From contig CAWDRV010000001.1 of NCBI GenBank assembly GCA_963804825.1, positions 310,001-374,000 on the forward strand: DNA of 64,000 nt, read 5' to 3'. Below the pieces are notes generated by a model, which saw only the letters and a program-made list of their open reading frames with translations, was not told where the DNA came from and made no database searches. The translations under genes were made by a program, and so were the position numbers. Positions 17,359 through 25,228 of this stretch are shown here, piece after piece. Every line of letters starts with the position of its first letter. Within the stretch, counting starts at the first letter, position 1. Origin of the DNA: JBKQVT01 sp963804825. GTDB taxonomy: Bacteria > Planctomycetota > Planctomycetia > Pirellulales > Thermoguttaceae.

Positions 17359-18092
17359 CTGCTCCCTGTGGGATCCATGGATTGAGAGATCGATCGATTG
17401 AGTGCGTCATCGGTTACTCCCGCTTCGTGCAGGAGGCGCCGCAAGAACTCGCTGTTGATAAGGTCGGTACGGGCCGCCGCCACGTCGGCGGCCGATGCGG
17501 CCGTGCGGTTGGCCGGCACGTCGTTCCGGATCAAGAGGTCGTCGGACACGTCGGTGTCGGCCGCCACAAGGACTCCCCGGCCGTCGTGCCATCGCCACGC
17601 GACGGAACGAGGCACGATGCCGGCGAAATCCGCCGTTTCCGGCCCTTCCGGCCGCGCCGTGGCCCAGTCGGGCGCGGCAGCAATCTTGTCTTGCTTCGGG
17701 CCCGCGGGGACCGCCGGGCTCGCGGCGATCGACGTGCCTTTTCGGCCGATCGCCTGCTCGTGGCGACCGGCCAGCAACATGGCCAGCAGGACCGCCGCGA
17801 CCGAAGTCATCGCCGCCAAGGCCCCGGGCCAGGCCCAGCGGGCGACACGGCCAGCCCGCGGCGCCTCGCCGCCGCAATGAAGGCAAATAAACCGATGACC
17901 CGCCGTGTGATCGCAGCGGGCCGTTTTCCCCAGCGGATCGGCCGTGCGATCCCGGAGCCCCGCCGTCAGGGAAACCTCCTTGGCCAAGAGCGACCGCCAG
18001 GCCGGGTCGAGCCGGTCGGCCCGCGGTCGGAGCGCAGCCATCGCCCGCTCGAACGCCTTTAGGTCTTCGTTGCCGTTTTCTTCGTTGGACAT
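17355..18092 (-). CDS. Anti-sigma-factor-like single-pass membrane protein
   Basis: A 245-residue protein encoded directly after, and overlapping by 34 bases, the ECF sigma gene. The cytoplasmic N-terminus (~100 residues) includes a CLHCGGE motif. A single TM helix lies at ~110-130 (ALAAMTSVAAVLLAMLLAG), followed by a ~115-residue outer part. This topology is that of an anti-sigma factor or sigma-linked membrane sensor, although no canonical zinc-binding HXXXCXXC is visible. The ATG at 18092 was chosen over a longer open frame to 18491, because the extra N-terminus is only the shadow of the sigma gene. Confidence 0.7.
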   Translation of the reverse strand: MSNEENGNEDLKAFERAMAALRPRADRLDPAWRSLLAKEVSLTAGLRDRTADPLGKTARCDHTAGHRFICLHCGGEAPRAGRVARWAWPGALAAMTSVAAVLLAMLLAGRHEQAIGRKGTSIAASPAVPAGPKQDKIAAAPDWATARPEGPETADFAGIVPRSVAWRWHDGRGVLVAADTDVSDDLLIRNDVPANRTAASAADVAAARTDLINSEFLRRLLHEAGVTDDALNRSISQSMDPTGSR

Positions 18093-18568
18093 GACCAACC
18101 TAACCTTTCTCGCAGGGCCGCAAGCCCTCGTTGGTAACAGCGGCAGACCGTGCTCGCGGAACTGCCGCTGAGGCGGGCAATTTCCTCGAAGGAAAGTCCG
18201 CCCCACAGGCGGGCGACGATCGCTTCGCGCTGGTCGGCCGGAAGTTCCGCCAGCGCGCCGGTCGCCGCGGCAGCGTCCAGGCCGTCCCCGTCGGCCGAAA
18301 CAAACCACGGCTGGCTGCGGGCGGCCGCCGCGATCTCGCGGCGGGACTGCCGCCGGCAGGACCGTGCGGCGTTGATCGCCCGGTTCCGCACCACCCGGTA
18401 CATCCAGCCCACAAGGTTCTCCGGAGCCACGGCCCCCCTTGCCAGCAGCAGGAACGCCTCTTGCACGACGTCCTCCGGCGTATCGCACCATTGCCGCGCA
18501 TAGAGCACCAGGGCCGCGCTATGTTCGTCCCATAGCCGTGTCACAGCTTCCGGGCTAAGGATGGCCAT
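18059..18568 (-). CDS. ECF RNA polymerase sigma factor
   Basis: A 169-residue ECF sigma factor. Region 2 is recognisable from the N-terminal helices (SAALVLYARQWCDTPEDVVQE) through WMYRVVRNRAIN. Region 4 is present as AELPADQREAIVARLWGGLSFEEIARL with the helix-turn-helix SSASTVCRCYQRGLAALRE. It is the first gene of a four-gene operon with an anti-sigma-like membrane protein and two secreted proteins, all overlapping. It probably drives expression of its own operon and other envelope genes. Start ATG at 18568. Confidence 0.88.
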   Translation of the reverse strand: MAILSPEAVTRLWDEHSAALVLYARQWCDTPEDVVQEAFLLLARGAVAPENLVGWMYRVVRNRAINAARSCRRQSRREIAAAARSQPWFVSADGDGLDAAAATGALAELPADQREAIVARLWGGLSFEEIARLSGSSASTVCRCYQRGLAALRERLGWSCPTKKTATKT

Positions 18569-18883
18569 TCGATGCGTCTCGCAACCGCTGCCCCTAGATA
18601 GACACCGCCGCGGCCCGTCCATTTCACCTACCTAGAATTATAACTCGCCGGAACCGAACGGTGGCGACGCGATAACCGGGATCAAGACAAGCTGGCAGGC
18701 GACGGGATGGCCCGTCGGTTGAAAACTCCAGGAAAACGACGCAAGTCGTTGCCCTGGTTCTGGGCCCCTCATGGCGATTGATGAAGTTTCCCCCAGCCGA
18801 GCCCTGCGGCTGTTGGCTATTGGCGGAGTCAGTCTGTTGGAGTTATGGCTTTCGACCCATGATTGCAAGGGCGGGACACCGCT
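18569..18883. other. Intergenic region upstream of the ECF sigma operon
   Basis: About 315 bases holding the presumed promoter of the minus-strand sigma operon and the 3' end of the lipoprotein gene. No clear promoter, terminator or gene was recognised. Confidence 0.4.
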
Positions 18884-19443
18884 TCATTTCTGCCGCTTGA
18901 AGGTCAGCATATAGTCGGTTTTCGACGGATAGCACTGATCGGCATGGGCTTCCAGGTAGCGTGCCATCCCCTCGGGCGAGTCGGTGATGATCGGACCGTT
19001 GTCTTTGTCGATGGTGCCCGCGAGTTTCTTGTCGCCAATGGCCTTCTCCAGGACACCGGGCGCCATGCCCCGCCCTTCGACGGTGTCGTTGTCGAGAAAG
19101 CGGTACTGGTAAATGTCATACGCCCCCTTCCGATCCTTCTGCGTCTCCTTGCTTAAATCCTTGAAGCTCATGTATTGCTTTCCCTTGACGGTGGTGGTGA
19201 ACAGAAGACCTTGGTGGGTGCCATCTGCGTCTTTCACCTCCACGTCCAGCCCGTTCTTCGTGCCGGCGCTTTTTTCACCCGCCACACCCCCATCGAGTCG
19301 TCTTGCCACGTGCCGATCAGTCGCTCGTCGATTTTCGAGGTCTTCTCATCGGAAAGCGGGTGCTTCGATTCCACGCAGGCCGTGACGAGCGCCAGCAGGG
19401 GCGCCATGAGGAACAACGGTAGAAGTCGCTTCAGAACGTTCAT
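18884..19443 (-). CDS. Small lipoprotein of unknown function (frame broken)
   Basis: A gene for an exported lipoprotein of ~185 residues. The start ATG at 19443 gives MNVLKRLLPLFLMAP and a lipobox LVTAC. The sequence continues through ERLIGTWQDDSMGVWRVKK, then the frame is lost at a run of six A on the coding strand near 19270. The -1/+2 frame carries on with TKNGLDVEVKDADGTHQG and ends MLTFKRQK. The GTW motif near the N-terminus resembles lipocalin-like small lipoproteins. A homopolymer indel, real or sequencing error, explains the break. It is not linked in operon to a recognisable partner. Confidence 0.65.
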
Positions 19444-19770
19444 GCTCGTGCCCTCCAAATTCAGGTTCATCGACTGAAACGGGAAATGCACATGCCGAAC
19501 TGCGCAACGCCGACGGATAGGCACGGCCGTCGCCGCGCCCCGCGACCGTCCTGCGTGACGCATCGCCCATCAGTTTACCATATTCCCGCGGCCACAGCGC
19601 CAAGCGGCGACTTGCCCCGCCGCCGTGCCTGGTTCGCGGTCCGCTGGAATCACAATCGGTACAAGGCAATCGTCCCCCAGATCAGCGCGATGCCATCTGT
19701 GGAATAGATTGGTCATATATTGGCCCAAGTCTTCCCACCGCCACTCGCCGCGCTGTGTCGCACGAAAAGC

Positions 19771-19809
19771 AAACGCCCCTGGCCAGCCGATTGCCGGCCA
19801 GGGGCGTTT
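19771..19809. terminator. Bidirectional rho-independent terminator
   Basis: A perfect 14-bp stem (AAACGCCCCTGGCC pairing with its complement) with an 11-base loop, flanked by T-rich ends on both strands. It lies ~75 bp downstream of the cold-shock gene on the minus strand and would end that transcript. Confidence 0.8.
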
Positions 19810-19883
19810 TCGTTTGCTCGCTGCAGCAAGCGGGGGCCCGCTCATTCCGCGGGTCCGTTGCTGCGCAACGTCTCCGCCAGCGT

Positions 19884-20081
19884 TCACACCGGCTTGACGT
19901 TTTCAGCGCGCGGCCCCTTGGGACCGCGGCCTTCGTTGTAGGTCACGGCCTGGCCCACTTGAAGCGACTCGATGCTTGCATCGACCACGGCGCTGTGGTG
20001 GAAGAACAGGTCTCCCTGCTCACCCTGAATGAACCCGAATCCCTTGTCGGCCATTACCTTCTTGATCGTACCCTGCGACAT
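19884..20081 (-). CDS. csp: Cold-shock domain protein (CspA family)
   Basis: A 65-residue single-domain cold-shock protein that binds single-stranded RNA and DNA. Both RNA-binding motifs are present: RNP1 KGFGFI and RNP2 DLFFHHSAV. The C-terminal RGPKGPRAENVKPV is typical. GAAGGAG lies nine bases before the ATG at 20081. The gene has a ~280-base upstream region with no other gene, which fits the long untranslated leader commonly found for cold-shock genes, and a strong terminator follows it. Confidence 0.95.
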   Translation of the reverse strand: MSQGTIKKVMADKGFGFIQGEQGDLFFHHSAVVDASIESLQVGQAVTYNEGRGPKGPRAENVKPV

Positions 20082-20364
20082 ACTGTCACTCCTTCACAAA
20101 AAATAGAAAACACACCTTGGGCCAGCGATTCTTGCTCAGAGCCCCTTATCGTTGAGCAAGACCGCGGCCGAACTCTAGAGGGAGAAAATCAACCGCAACT
20201 GGAGATCGACGCCCTCGGAAGGCCGCCGTGACGCAAATCGCAGGATGACTAGAACGAGAGCACTTGACATAGGCAGGGGCACACATCGCTTCTCACCACT
20301 AACTGCTCAACTATACCACGGGCAATCGGCAAAGGAAAGGGGGCGGCCGCGGGAAAGCGGGGTT
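20082..20364. other. Cold-shock gene leader region
   Basis: About 280 bases with no supported gene. It contains the presumed promoter and 5' leader of the cold-shock gene. A T-rich stretch and GAAGGAG lie just before the start codon. No promoter pair is clear enough to call. Confidence 0.4.
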
Positions 20365-20544
20365 TCAGGGGCCCGCCGGATCACTCGCCTCCTGCCCGAG
20401 GGCGGGTGGAGCCTCATGGGGGGTGTCTCCGCCGCTTGCGGCATACTCCTTTTTCTTCTGGCGGCGTGCCCGTTTCTCCGCCGCTTTCTGCTTCTTTCCC
20501 GTCTCTCGCTGCCGCTTGGCATACGTGTTTCCGTCTCGCGCCAT
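20365..20544 (-). CDS. Small highly basic protein
   Basis: A 59-residue protein starting MARDGNTYAKRQRETGKKQK, followed by alternating Lys/Arg/Glu (AAEKRARRQKKKE) and a looser C-terminus. The strong GGGAGGA before the ATG at 20544 and the lysine/arginine helix make this a real small gene. The start resembles small conserved proteins I recall from other bacteria with an RDxNTxAKRQRE-type N-terminus; their function is unknown. Nucleic-acid or ribosome binding is plausible from the charge alone. Confidence 0.7.
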   Translation of the reverse strand: MARDGNTYAKRQRETGKKQKAAEKRARRQKKKEYAASGGDTPHEAPPALGQEASDPAGP

Positions 20545-20921
20545 ATATCCTCCCGATGGAAGGGCTGGTGGTTCCGCCCGTTTTCTCGTGAAATGACGAT
20601 GAAAGCGACCGGACAGCCTATTTTCAGAGAAAACCGCCTGGAAGGGAACCTGCCGCGTCACAATGAGGCAACTCAGGCGGATGGGGTAGAAAACCCTTCT
20701 TCAGCCATTCTACCCCATAGAGTGCGCGAGAGCAAGGGGTATAATCCCTGAAATGAATATCCCCTAGTATTTGCGCAATCATACCACCATATACTGCCTA
20801 TAATCTCGAAAAGGCATGATGAGCATAGATCATCTACCATTGGCTATTGCAATTTGCCAATCGACGACGTATAATGCAATGGTTACGGTCCTTCATCCCT
20901 TCAGACAAGGCGGAAAACATC
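20545..20921. other. AT-richer intergenic region between small genes
   Basis: About 375 bases between two divergent small genes, with noticeably higher A+T than its surroundings. It holds the sigma70-like promoter at 20847-20875. Nothing else is recognised. Confidence 0.45.
20847..20875 (+). promoter_or_regulatory. Sigma70-type promoter
   Basis: TTGCAA at 20847-20852 and a perfect TATAAT at 20870-20875, separated by exactly 17 bases. Transcription would start near 20882, about 40 bases before the ATG at 20922. Confidence 0.7.
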
Positions 20922-21200
20922 ATGGCCCGTCCGACAGTGCAACAGTTTATTGAGACCTGGGAAAAATCCGAAAGCGTTACCCAGGTTTCGGAGAAGACGA
21001 AGCTTCGGAAATCGACGGTGCAAGCCAAGGCGACCCAGTTGCGGAAATTGGGCATCCCGTTGAAGAAGTTCAAGGGGGCGCGGCATCGCATTAACATCGA
21101 GGAAGCGCTGGAGGTGCTGGCGAAGATCCGGGGGACCTCGGTGGCCGCGCTGAAGAAGGAAGCCGCTCACTCGCGGAGGACGCGGCGGACGCGGAAATAG
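20922..21200 (+). CDS. Small DNA-binding-like protein
   Basis: A 92-residue protein. Residues ~5-50 look like a helix-turn-helix (FIETWEKSESVTQVSEKTKL, then KSTVQAKATQLRKLGIPLK), with basic loops and a basic tail RRTRRTRK. The fold suggests DNA binding, possibly a nucleoid-associated or phage-type regulator. I do not recognise a named family. The ATG at 20922 follows the promoter at 20847-20875 and is preferred over an upstream in-frame ATG at 20847, which lies within the promoter. Confidence 0.65.
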   Translation: MARPTVQQFIETWEKSESVTQVSEKTKLRKSTVQAKATQLRKLGIPLKKFKGARHRINIEEALEVLAKIRGTSVAALKKEAAHSRRTRRTRK

Positions 21201-21302
21201 ACCGCTTGCCAGCTATTTTCGTCTTTCGACCGCGGGTGCTTTCGCCTACCCGTGGGCCGAGAAGCCGCGACGAGGGTAACTCCCGCCGTCCTCGAATCCC
21301 CG

Positions 21303-22430
21303 TTACGGCAGCATCTTGCGGAACTCGGCAAACAGATAGTTGCTGTCGTGCGGGCCGGCCGAGGCCTCGGGGTGATACTGCACGCTGAAGGCCGGAAACC
21401 GGCGATGCCGCATGCCCTCCACCGTGTTGTCGTTGAGATTCACGTGCGTCACCTCCAAGTCGGCCGGCAGCGACTCGGCCTGGACGGCGAATCCGTGGTT
21501 CTGCGTGGTGATCTCGACGCGCCCGGTCAAGTGGTTCAAGACCGGCTGGTTCGCCCCGCGATGGCCGAATTTCAACTTGTACGTCTTGGCGCCGCAAGCC
21601 AGGCCCAGGAGTTGATGTCCCAGGCAAATGCCGAAGACCGGCTTCTTGCCCAACAGATCGCGGATCGTCCGCTGCGCATAGTCCAGCGGCTCGGGATCGC
21701 CGGGACCGTTGGAGAGGAACACGCCGTCAGGCTGATATTGCAAGACTTCCTCGGCCGTGGCCGTGCCCGGCAAAATGGTCACGCGGCAGCCCATGTCGAA
21801 CAGGTGCCGGGCGATGTTCCACTTCATGCCGTAGTCCAACGCCACGACGTGCGGCGAGGAACTGGAAACCTGCCGCGAGGTGGATGCGCCCGTCAGCCGG
21901 GCCCAGGGACCGAGCGGCTCGTTCCACTCGATCGGCCGATCCGGGATGACCTCGCGGACCAGGTCGCGTCCGACGAGTCCCGGGCTGCGTTTGGCCTTTT
22001 CGACCAGTCGGGCGTCGTCCAGGTCGGCGCTGGAGAGCACGCCCTTCATGGCCCCGCGGATGCGCAGACGCCGCACCAGCGCCCGGGTGTCGATGCCTTC
22101 CATCGCCACGATTCCGTACCGGCGGAGGTATTCAGCCAAGTCGCCTTGGGCGCGGAAGTTGCTCACCCGCCGGCTCAGCTCGCGGACGATGAACCCGGCC
22201 AGGTGCGGCTTGGCGCTTTCCACGTCGCCGGCATTGACGCCGTAGTTGCCGATCTCGGGATACGTCATGGTGACGATCTGGCCGCGATAGCTGGGATCGG
22301 TGAGAATCTCCTGGTATCCGGTCATGGAGGTGTTGAAGCAGACTTCGCCGTCAACCTCGCCGGCGGCGCCGAAGGCCCTGCCGGTGAAGACGGTCCCGTC
22401 CTCCAGCGCGAGTTTTGCGATTTCCGTCAT
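21303..22430 (-). CDS. carA: Carbamoyl-phosphate synthase small subunit
   Basis: A 375-residue glutaminase subunit that supplies ammonia to CarB for carbamoyl phosphate used in arginine and pyrimidine synthesis. The N-terminal domain starts LALEDGTVFTGRAFGA and includes FNTSMTGYQEILTDPSY. The class I glutamine amidotransferase domain has the nucleophile Cys269 in GICLGHQ and the His/Glu pair in VQYHPEAS. The length matches the family. The large subunit gene is not next to it in the window, as is common outside enterobacteria. Confidence 0.97.
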   Translation of the reverse strand: MTEIAKLALEDGTVFTGRAFGAAGEVDGEVCFNTSMTGYQEILTDPSYRGQIVTMTYPEIGNYGVNAGDVESAKPHLAGFIVRELSRRVSNFRAQGDLAEYLRRYGIVAMEGIDTRALVRRLRIRGAMKGVLSSADLDDARLVEKAKRSPGLVGRDLVREVIPDRPIEWNEPLGPWARLTGASTSRQVSSSSPHVVALDYGMKWNIARHLFDMGCRVTILPGTATAEEVLQYQPDGVFLSNGPGDPEPLDYAQRTIRDLLGKKPVFGICLGHQLLGLACGAKTYKLKFGHRGANQPVLNHLTGRVEITTQNHGFAVQAESLPADLEVTHVNLNDNTVEGMRHRRFPAFSVQYHPEASAGPHDSNYLFAEFRKMLP

Positions 22431-22735
22431 GGGAACCCAAGCTTTCCGTCCCGAACCTAGGTGAATTAAAGTCGATCCGTCGATTGGCCCGATAGCTGAT
22501 GTAAAGGCTGTGGGTCTCTGAACAAGGCGGGCCTCTGCTTGCCGAGTTTGGGCAGCCTCAAGTGAGGGTTCTTGTACCGGCGAGCAAGATCCCTCATTTT
22601 TTTGCGCCCGTGGGAATCTTGCCCATCTTGCCGGGGGTGTTTATTTTATCGCAGGGACGTGGGAAAACCGCGATTGTCTCTCACACGCCCGCACACCCTC
22701 AGCCATCTTACGCGGCTAGAGCGTTTTTCAGATAA

Positions 22736-22824
22736 GTGTAGCGTTTCGGGTGGCACTGGCGTTTCGCCAGTGCTGGAAAAAACACGGGCAAGATGCCCGT
22801 GCCACCCAAAACAAAACGCTACAC
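22736..22824. repeat. Palindromic dispersed element with two inner hairpins
   Basis: An 89-base imperfect palindrome. The outer arms are GTGTAGCGTTT and its complement AAAACGCTACAC. The arms also pair through GGGTGGCAC and GTGCCACCC. Inside are two smaller hairpins (ACTGGC...GCCAGT and CACGGGC...GCCCGTG). No gene is involved; this is a REP/MITE-like element. Confidence 0.75.
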
Positions 22825-22973
22825 ACAACTGCAATGCGCCCTAACATACGCCGCTGGTTCATTATATCCTGATCCGGCATGATCGCCCAGAAGGGGACAG
22901 GGCTCAAGGGCTGGGGACCCTGGGACAAGGAGCACGAGCCAGCCCCATTGCGAGGGATATCCTTGACGGAACT

Positions 22974-23000
22974 CTAACACGATGCTAACAAGCGTTTAAC
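22974..23000 (+). promoter_or_regulatory. Pho-box-like 11-bp repeats upstream of phoB
   Basis: CTAAC, CTAAC and TTAAC start at 22974, 22985 and 22996, exactly 11 bp apart, with a fourth TTAAC at 23010. PhoB/PhoP-family regulators bind direct repeats of 11-bp period, and TTAAC-type half-sites are known for PhoP and SphR in other phyla. The position ~100 bp before phoB suggests autoregulation. This assignment is inference. Confidence 0.6.
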
Positions 23001-23096
23001 ATCCGGTGGTTAACGTAAGGGGTTGGAAAAACCCCGGAAATCATTCTTGTGTCGCCGCATTGTGCTTTGCCCGAACCATCCGCGCGGGGTGCTGAA

Positions 23097-23801
23097 ATGC
23101 TGAAAAAATCCGTGCTGGTGGTCGAGGACGAGGAGGACATCCGCGAGCTGGTCAGCTATCACCTCTTGAAGGAAGGCTACCAAGTGGCGGGCGTGGGTTC
23201 GGGCGAAGAGGCCCTGGCCACCGCCGCCGCGCAACCGCCCGACTTGATCCTCTTGGACCTCATGCTGCCCGATCTCGACGGGCTGACCGTCTGCCAACGC
23301 CTGCGAAGCGAGCCACGGACGCAGTCGGTGCCCATCGTCATGCTCACGGCCAAGGGTGCGGAATCGGACATTGTCGGCGGGCTGAACCTCGGCGCCAACG
23401 ACTACGTGACCAAGCCCTTCAGTCCCAAGGTCCTTATGGCGCGGGTGCGGGCCGTGCTGCGCCGCCAACCCGCGCCGCCGCCCAAGGAAACCGCCGACGA
23501 AGAAGGCAAGGAAGTCATCCGCATCCACGAGTTGACGATCCACGTGGGACGCCACGAAGTCCTGGTCGACGACGAGCCCGTGTCGCTCAGCTCGACGGAA
23601 TTTCGCGTGCTGCGTTTCCTGGCCGGCAAGCCGGGCTGGGTCTTCAGCCGGCAGCAGATTCTCGACGGCGTCCACGGCGACAACTACGCCATCACCGACC
23701 GCGCCGTCGACGTGCAGATCGTCGGTCTGCGGAAAAAGCTCGGCTCGGCGGGCCGCTACATCGAGACCGTGCGCGGCGTCGGCTACCGCTGCAAGGAGTA
23801 G
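23097..23801 (+). CDS. phoB: PhoB/OmpR-family response regulator
   Basis: A 234-residue two-component response regulator. The receiver domain has acidic residues in VVEDEED, the phosphoacceptor Asp54 in LLDLMLPD, the Thr in MLTAKG and the Lys in VTKPF. The C-terminal winged helix (~135-234) ends in DVQIVGLRKKLG and ETVRGVGYRCKE. Its place directly before pstSCAB makes phosphate control by far the most likely role. No PhoR kinase or phoU gene is present nearby. The ATG at 23097 starts the conserved fold; upstream in-frame codons from 23049 look non-coding. Confidence 0.9.
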   Translation: MLKKSVLVVEDEEDIRELVSYHLLKEGYQVAGVGSGEEALATAAAQPPDLILLDLMLPDLDGLTVCQRLRSEPRTQSVPIVMLTAKGAESDIVGGLNLGANDYVTKPFSPKVLMARVRAVLRRQPAPPPKETADEEGKEVIRIHELTIHVGRHEVLVDDEPVSLSSTEFRVLRFLAGKPGWVFSRQQILDGVHGDNYAITDRAVDVQIVGLRKKLGSAGRYIETVRGVGYRCKE

Positions 23802-24144
23802 GGGCCGGGAGCCGGGGACCAGGGTGGGCTGGCAGGGGCAAATGGCCGGGACGCCGGATTGCGAAACCGCAAGCGGATATTCCTGCCAATCGCCGAGATC
23901 AACCCCGCGGCTCGCTTCCGCCTTTCCCCTTCCGCCTTCCGCCTTCCCCCTTTCTCTCCCCCTTCCCGCCGCTCATCGAGAACTAACCCGCGGCTCACAC
24001 ATTCTTAACAATCCACAACTAGCATTCTCTGGAGGGATAAGCGGCCGTCCATTTCAAACCGTGCAGAGTATAAAAGCGTTCCGAAGTGGGAACTTCGCGC
24101 CGAGCGAGTTCCCGAAACACACCCCAACTTCAGGAGAATCCGCG
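23802..24144. other. pstS upstream region
   Basis: About 340 bases between phoB and pstS. It includes a polypyrimidine-rich stretch (~23920-23970), the 11-bp Pho-box-like repeats at 23983-24009 and a ribosome binding site AGGAGAA before the pstS start. No gene. Confidence 0.5.
23983..24009 (+). promoter_or_regulatory. Pho-box-like 11-bp repeats upstream of pstS
   Basis: CTAAC, CTCAC and TTAAC begin at 23983, 23994 and 24005, exactly 11 bp apart, ~140 bp before the pstS start. The half-site sequence and spacing match the set before phoB, which supports a common regulator, most simply PhoB itself. Confidence 0.6.
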
Positions 24145-25188
24145 ATGAGAAGTCTTGCCCGCGTGCGTCATGTCTTTGCGATGGTTGCGGCATTGGCCTG
24201 TTTGGCGGTTGTGGCCGCCACGGCGCAAGTGCCATCCGCCGAGCCTGCTGCGCCTGAAAAGACCGCGCCGGCCGGAACAGCTTCCTCGGCCGGCAAGGTC
24301 GCCGCGGCGATCAAGTCGTATGAACCGGTCTCCGGCATCTCGGGCAATCTGAACAGCATCGGCTCCGACACGCTCAACAACCTGATGACCTATTGGGCGG
24401 AGTCGTTCTCGAAGGCGTATCCCAACGTGAAGATTCAAGTGGAGGGGAAGGGTTCGGCCACGGCCCCGCCCGCGCTGGCGCAGGGCACCGCCCAGCTCGG
24501 CCCCATGTCGCGGACGATGAAGCAAGAGGAAGAGGACGCCTTCGAGGCGAAGCACGGCTTTCGACCGACGCGGATCGACGTGGCCGTCGATTGCCTGGCC
24601 GTGTATGTCCACAAGGACAATCCCGTCCGCGGTTTCACGCTGGCCCAATTGGATTGCATTTTCTCGAAGACCCGCAAGAGCGGCTCCGACGACATCACCA
24701 CCTGGGGCGAGGCCGGTCTGACGGGCGACTGGGCCGCGATGCCGATCAGCCTGTACGGCCGCAATTCGGCCAGCGGCACCTATCTCTACTTCAAGGAGCA
24801 CGCGCTGCTGAAGGGCGACTACAAGGACACGGTCAAGGAGCAACCCGGCTCGGCGGCCGTCGTCAACGGCGTGGCCAACGACCGCAGCGGCATTGGCTAC
24901 TCGGGCATCGGCTACAAGACCTCGGAAGTCCGCGCCGTGGCGCTGGCCAAGAGCGACAAGGACAAGCTCGTGGAGCCGGCGTTCGAAAACGCCCTGAACG
25001 GCTCTTATCCGCTGGGCCGGATGCTTTATATCTACGTGGCGAAGAAGCCCGGCGAGCCGCTGCCGCCGCTGCAAAGGGAGTTTCTCAAGTTCGTGCTTTC
25101 CAAGGAGGGCCAAGAGATCGTGGTGAAGGACGGCTACGGCCCGTTGCCCGCGGCCATCCAGGCGAAACAACTCAAAATCGTGGAATGA
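24145..25188 (+). CDS. pstS: Phosphate ABC transporter substrate-binding protein
   Basis: A 347-residue periplasmic phosphate-binding protein with a signal peptide (VFAMVAALACLAVVAATAQ). The mature part shows SIGSDTLNNLMTYWAESF near its start, the phosphate-contacting loop GKGSATAPPAL, LGPMSRTMK, and YGRNSASGTYLYFKEH with the binding Arg/Ser/Gly cluster. It belongs to the PstS-like group that accompanies long PstC and PstA permeases. AGGAGAA precedes the ATG at 24145. It is followed after 40 bp by pstC. Confidence 0.95.
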   Translation: MRSLARVRHVFAMVAALACLAVVAATAQVPSAEPAAPEKTAPAGTASSAGKVAAAIKSYEPVSGISGNLNSIGSDTLNNLMTYWAESFSKAYPNVKIQVEGKGSATAPPALAQGTAQLGPMSRTMKQEEEDAFEAKHGFRPTRIDVAVDCLAVYVHKDNPVRGFTLAQLDCIFSKTRKSGSDDITTWGEAGLTGDWAAMPISLYGRNSASGTYLYFKEHALLKGDYKDTVKEQPGSAAVVNGVANDRSGIGYSGIGYKTSEVRAVALAKSDKDKLVEPAFENALNGSYPLGRMLYIYVAKKPGEPLPPLQREFLKFVLSKEGQEIVVKDGYGPLPAAIQAKQLKIVE

Positions 25189-25228
25189 GTCGCCGCGGTC
25201 AAGGTCGTGGTGATGCCGAGGAATCGTC

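Larger units (their letters stand above)
22431..23096. other. Long intergenic region between carA and phoB
   Basis: About 665 bases without a gene. It holds the carA promoter side, a palindromic dispersed repeat (22736-22824) and the Pho-box-like 11-bp repeats (22974-23000) just before phoB. Confidence 0.5.
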
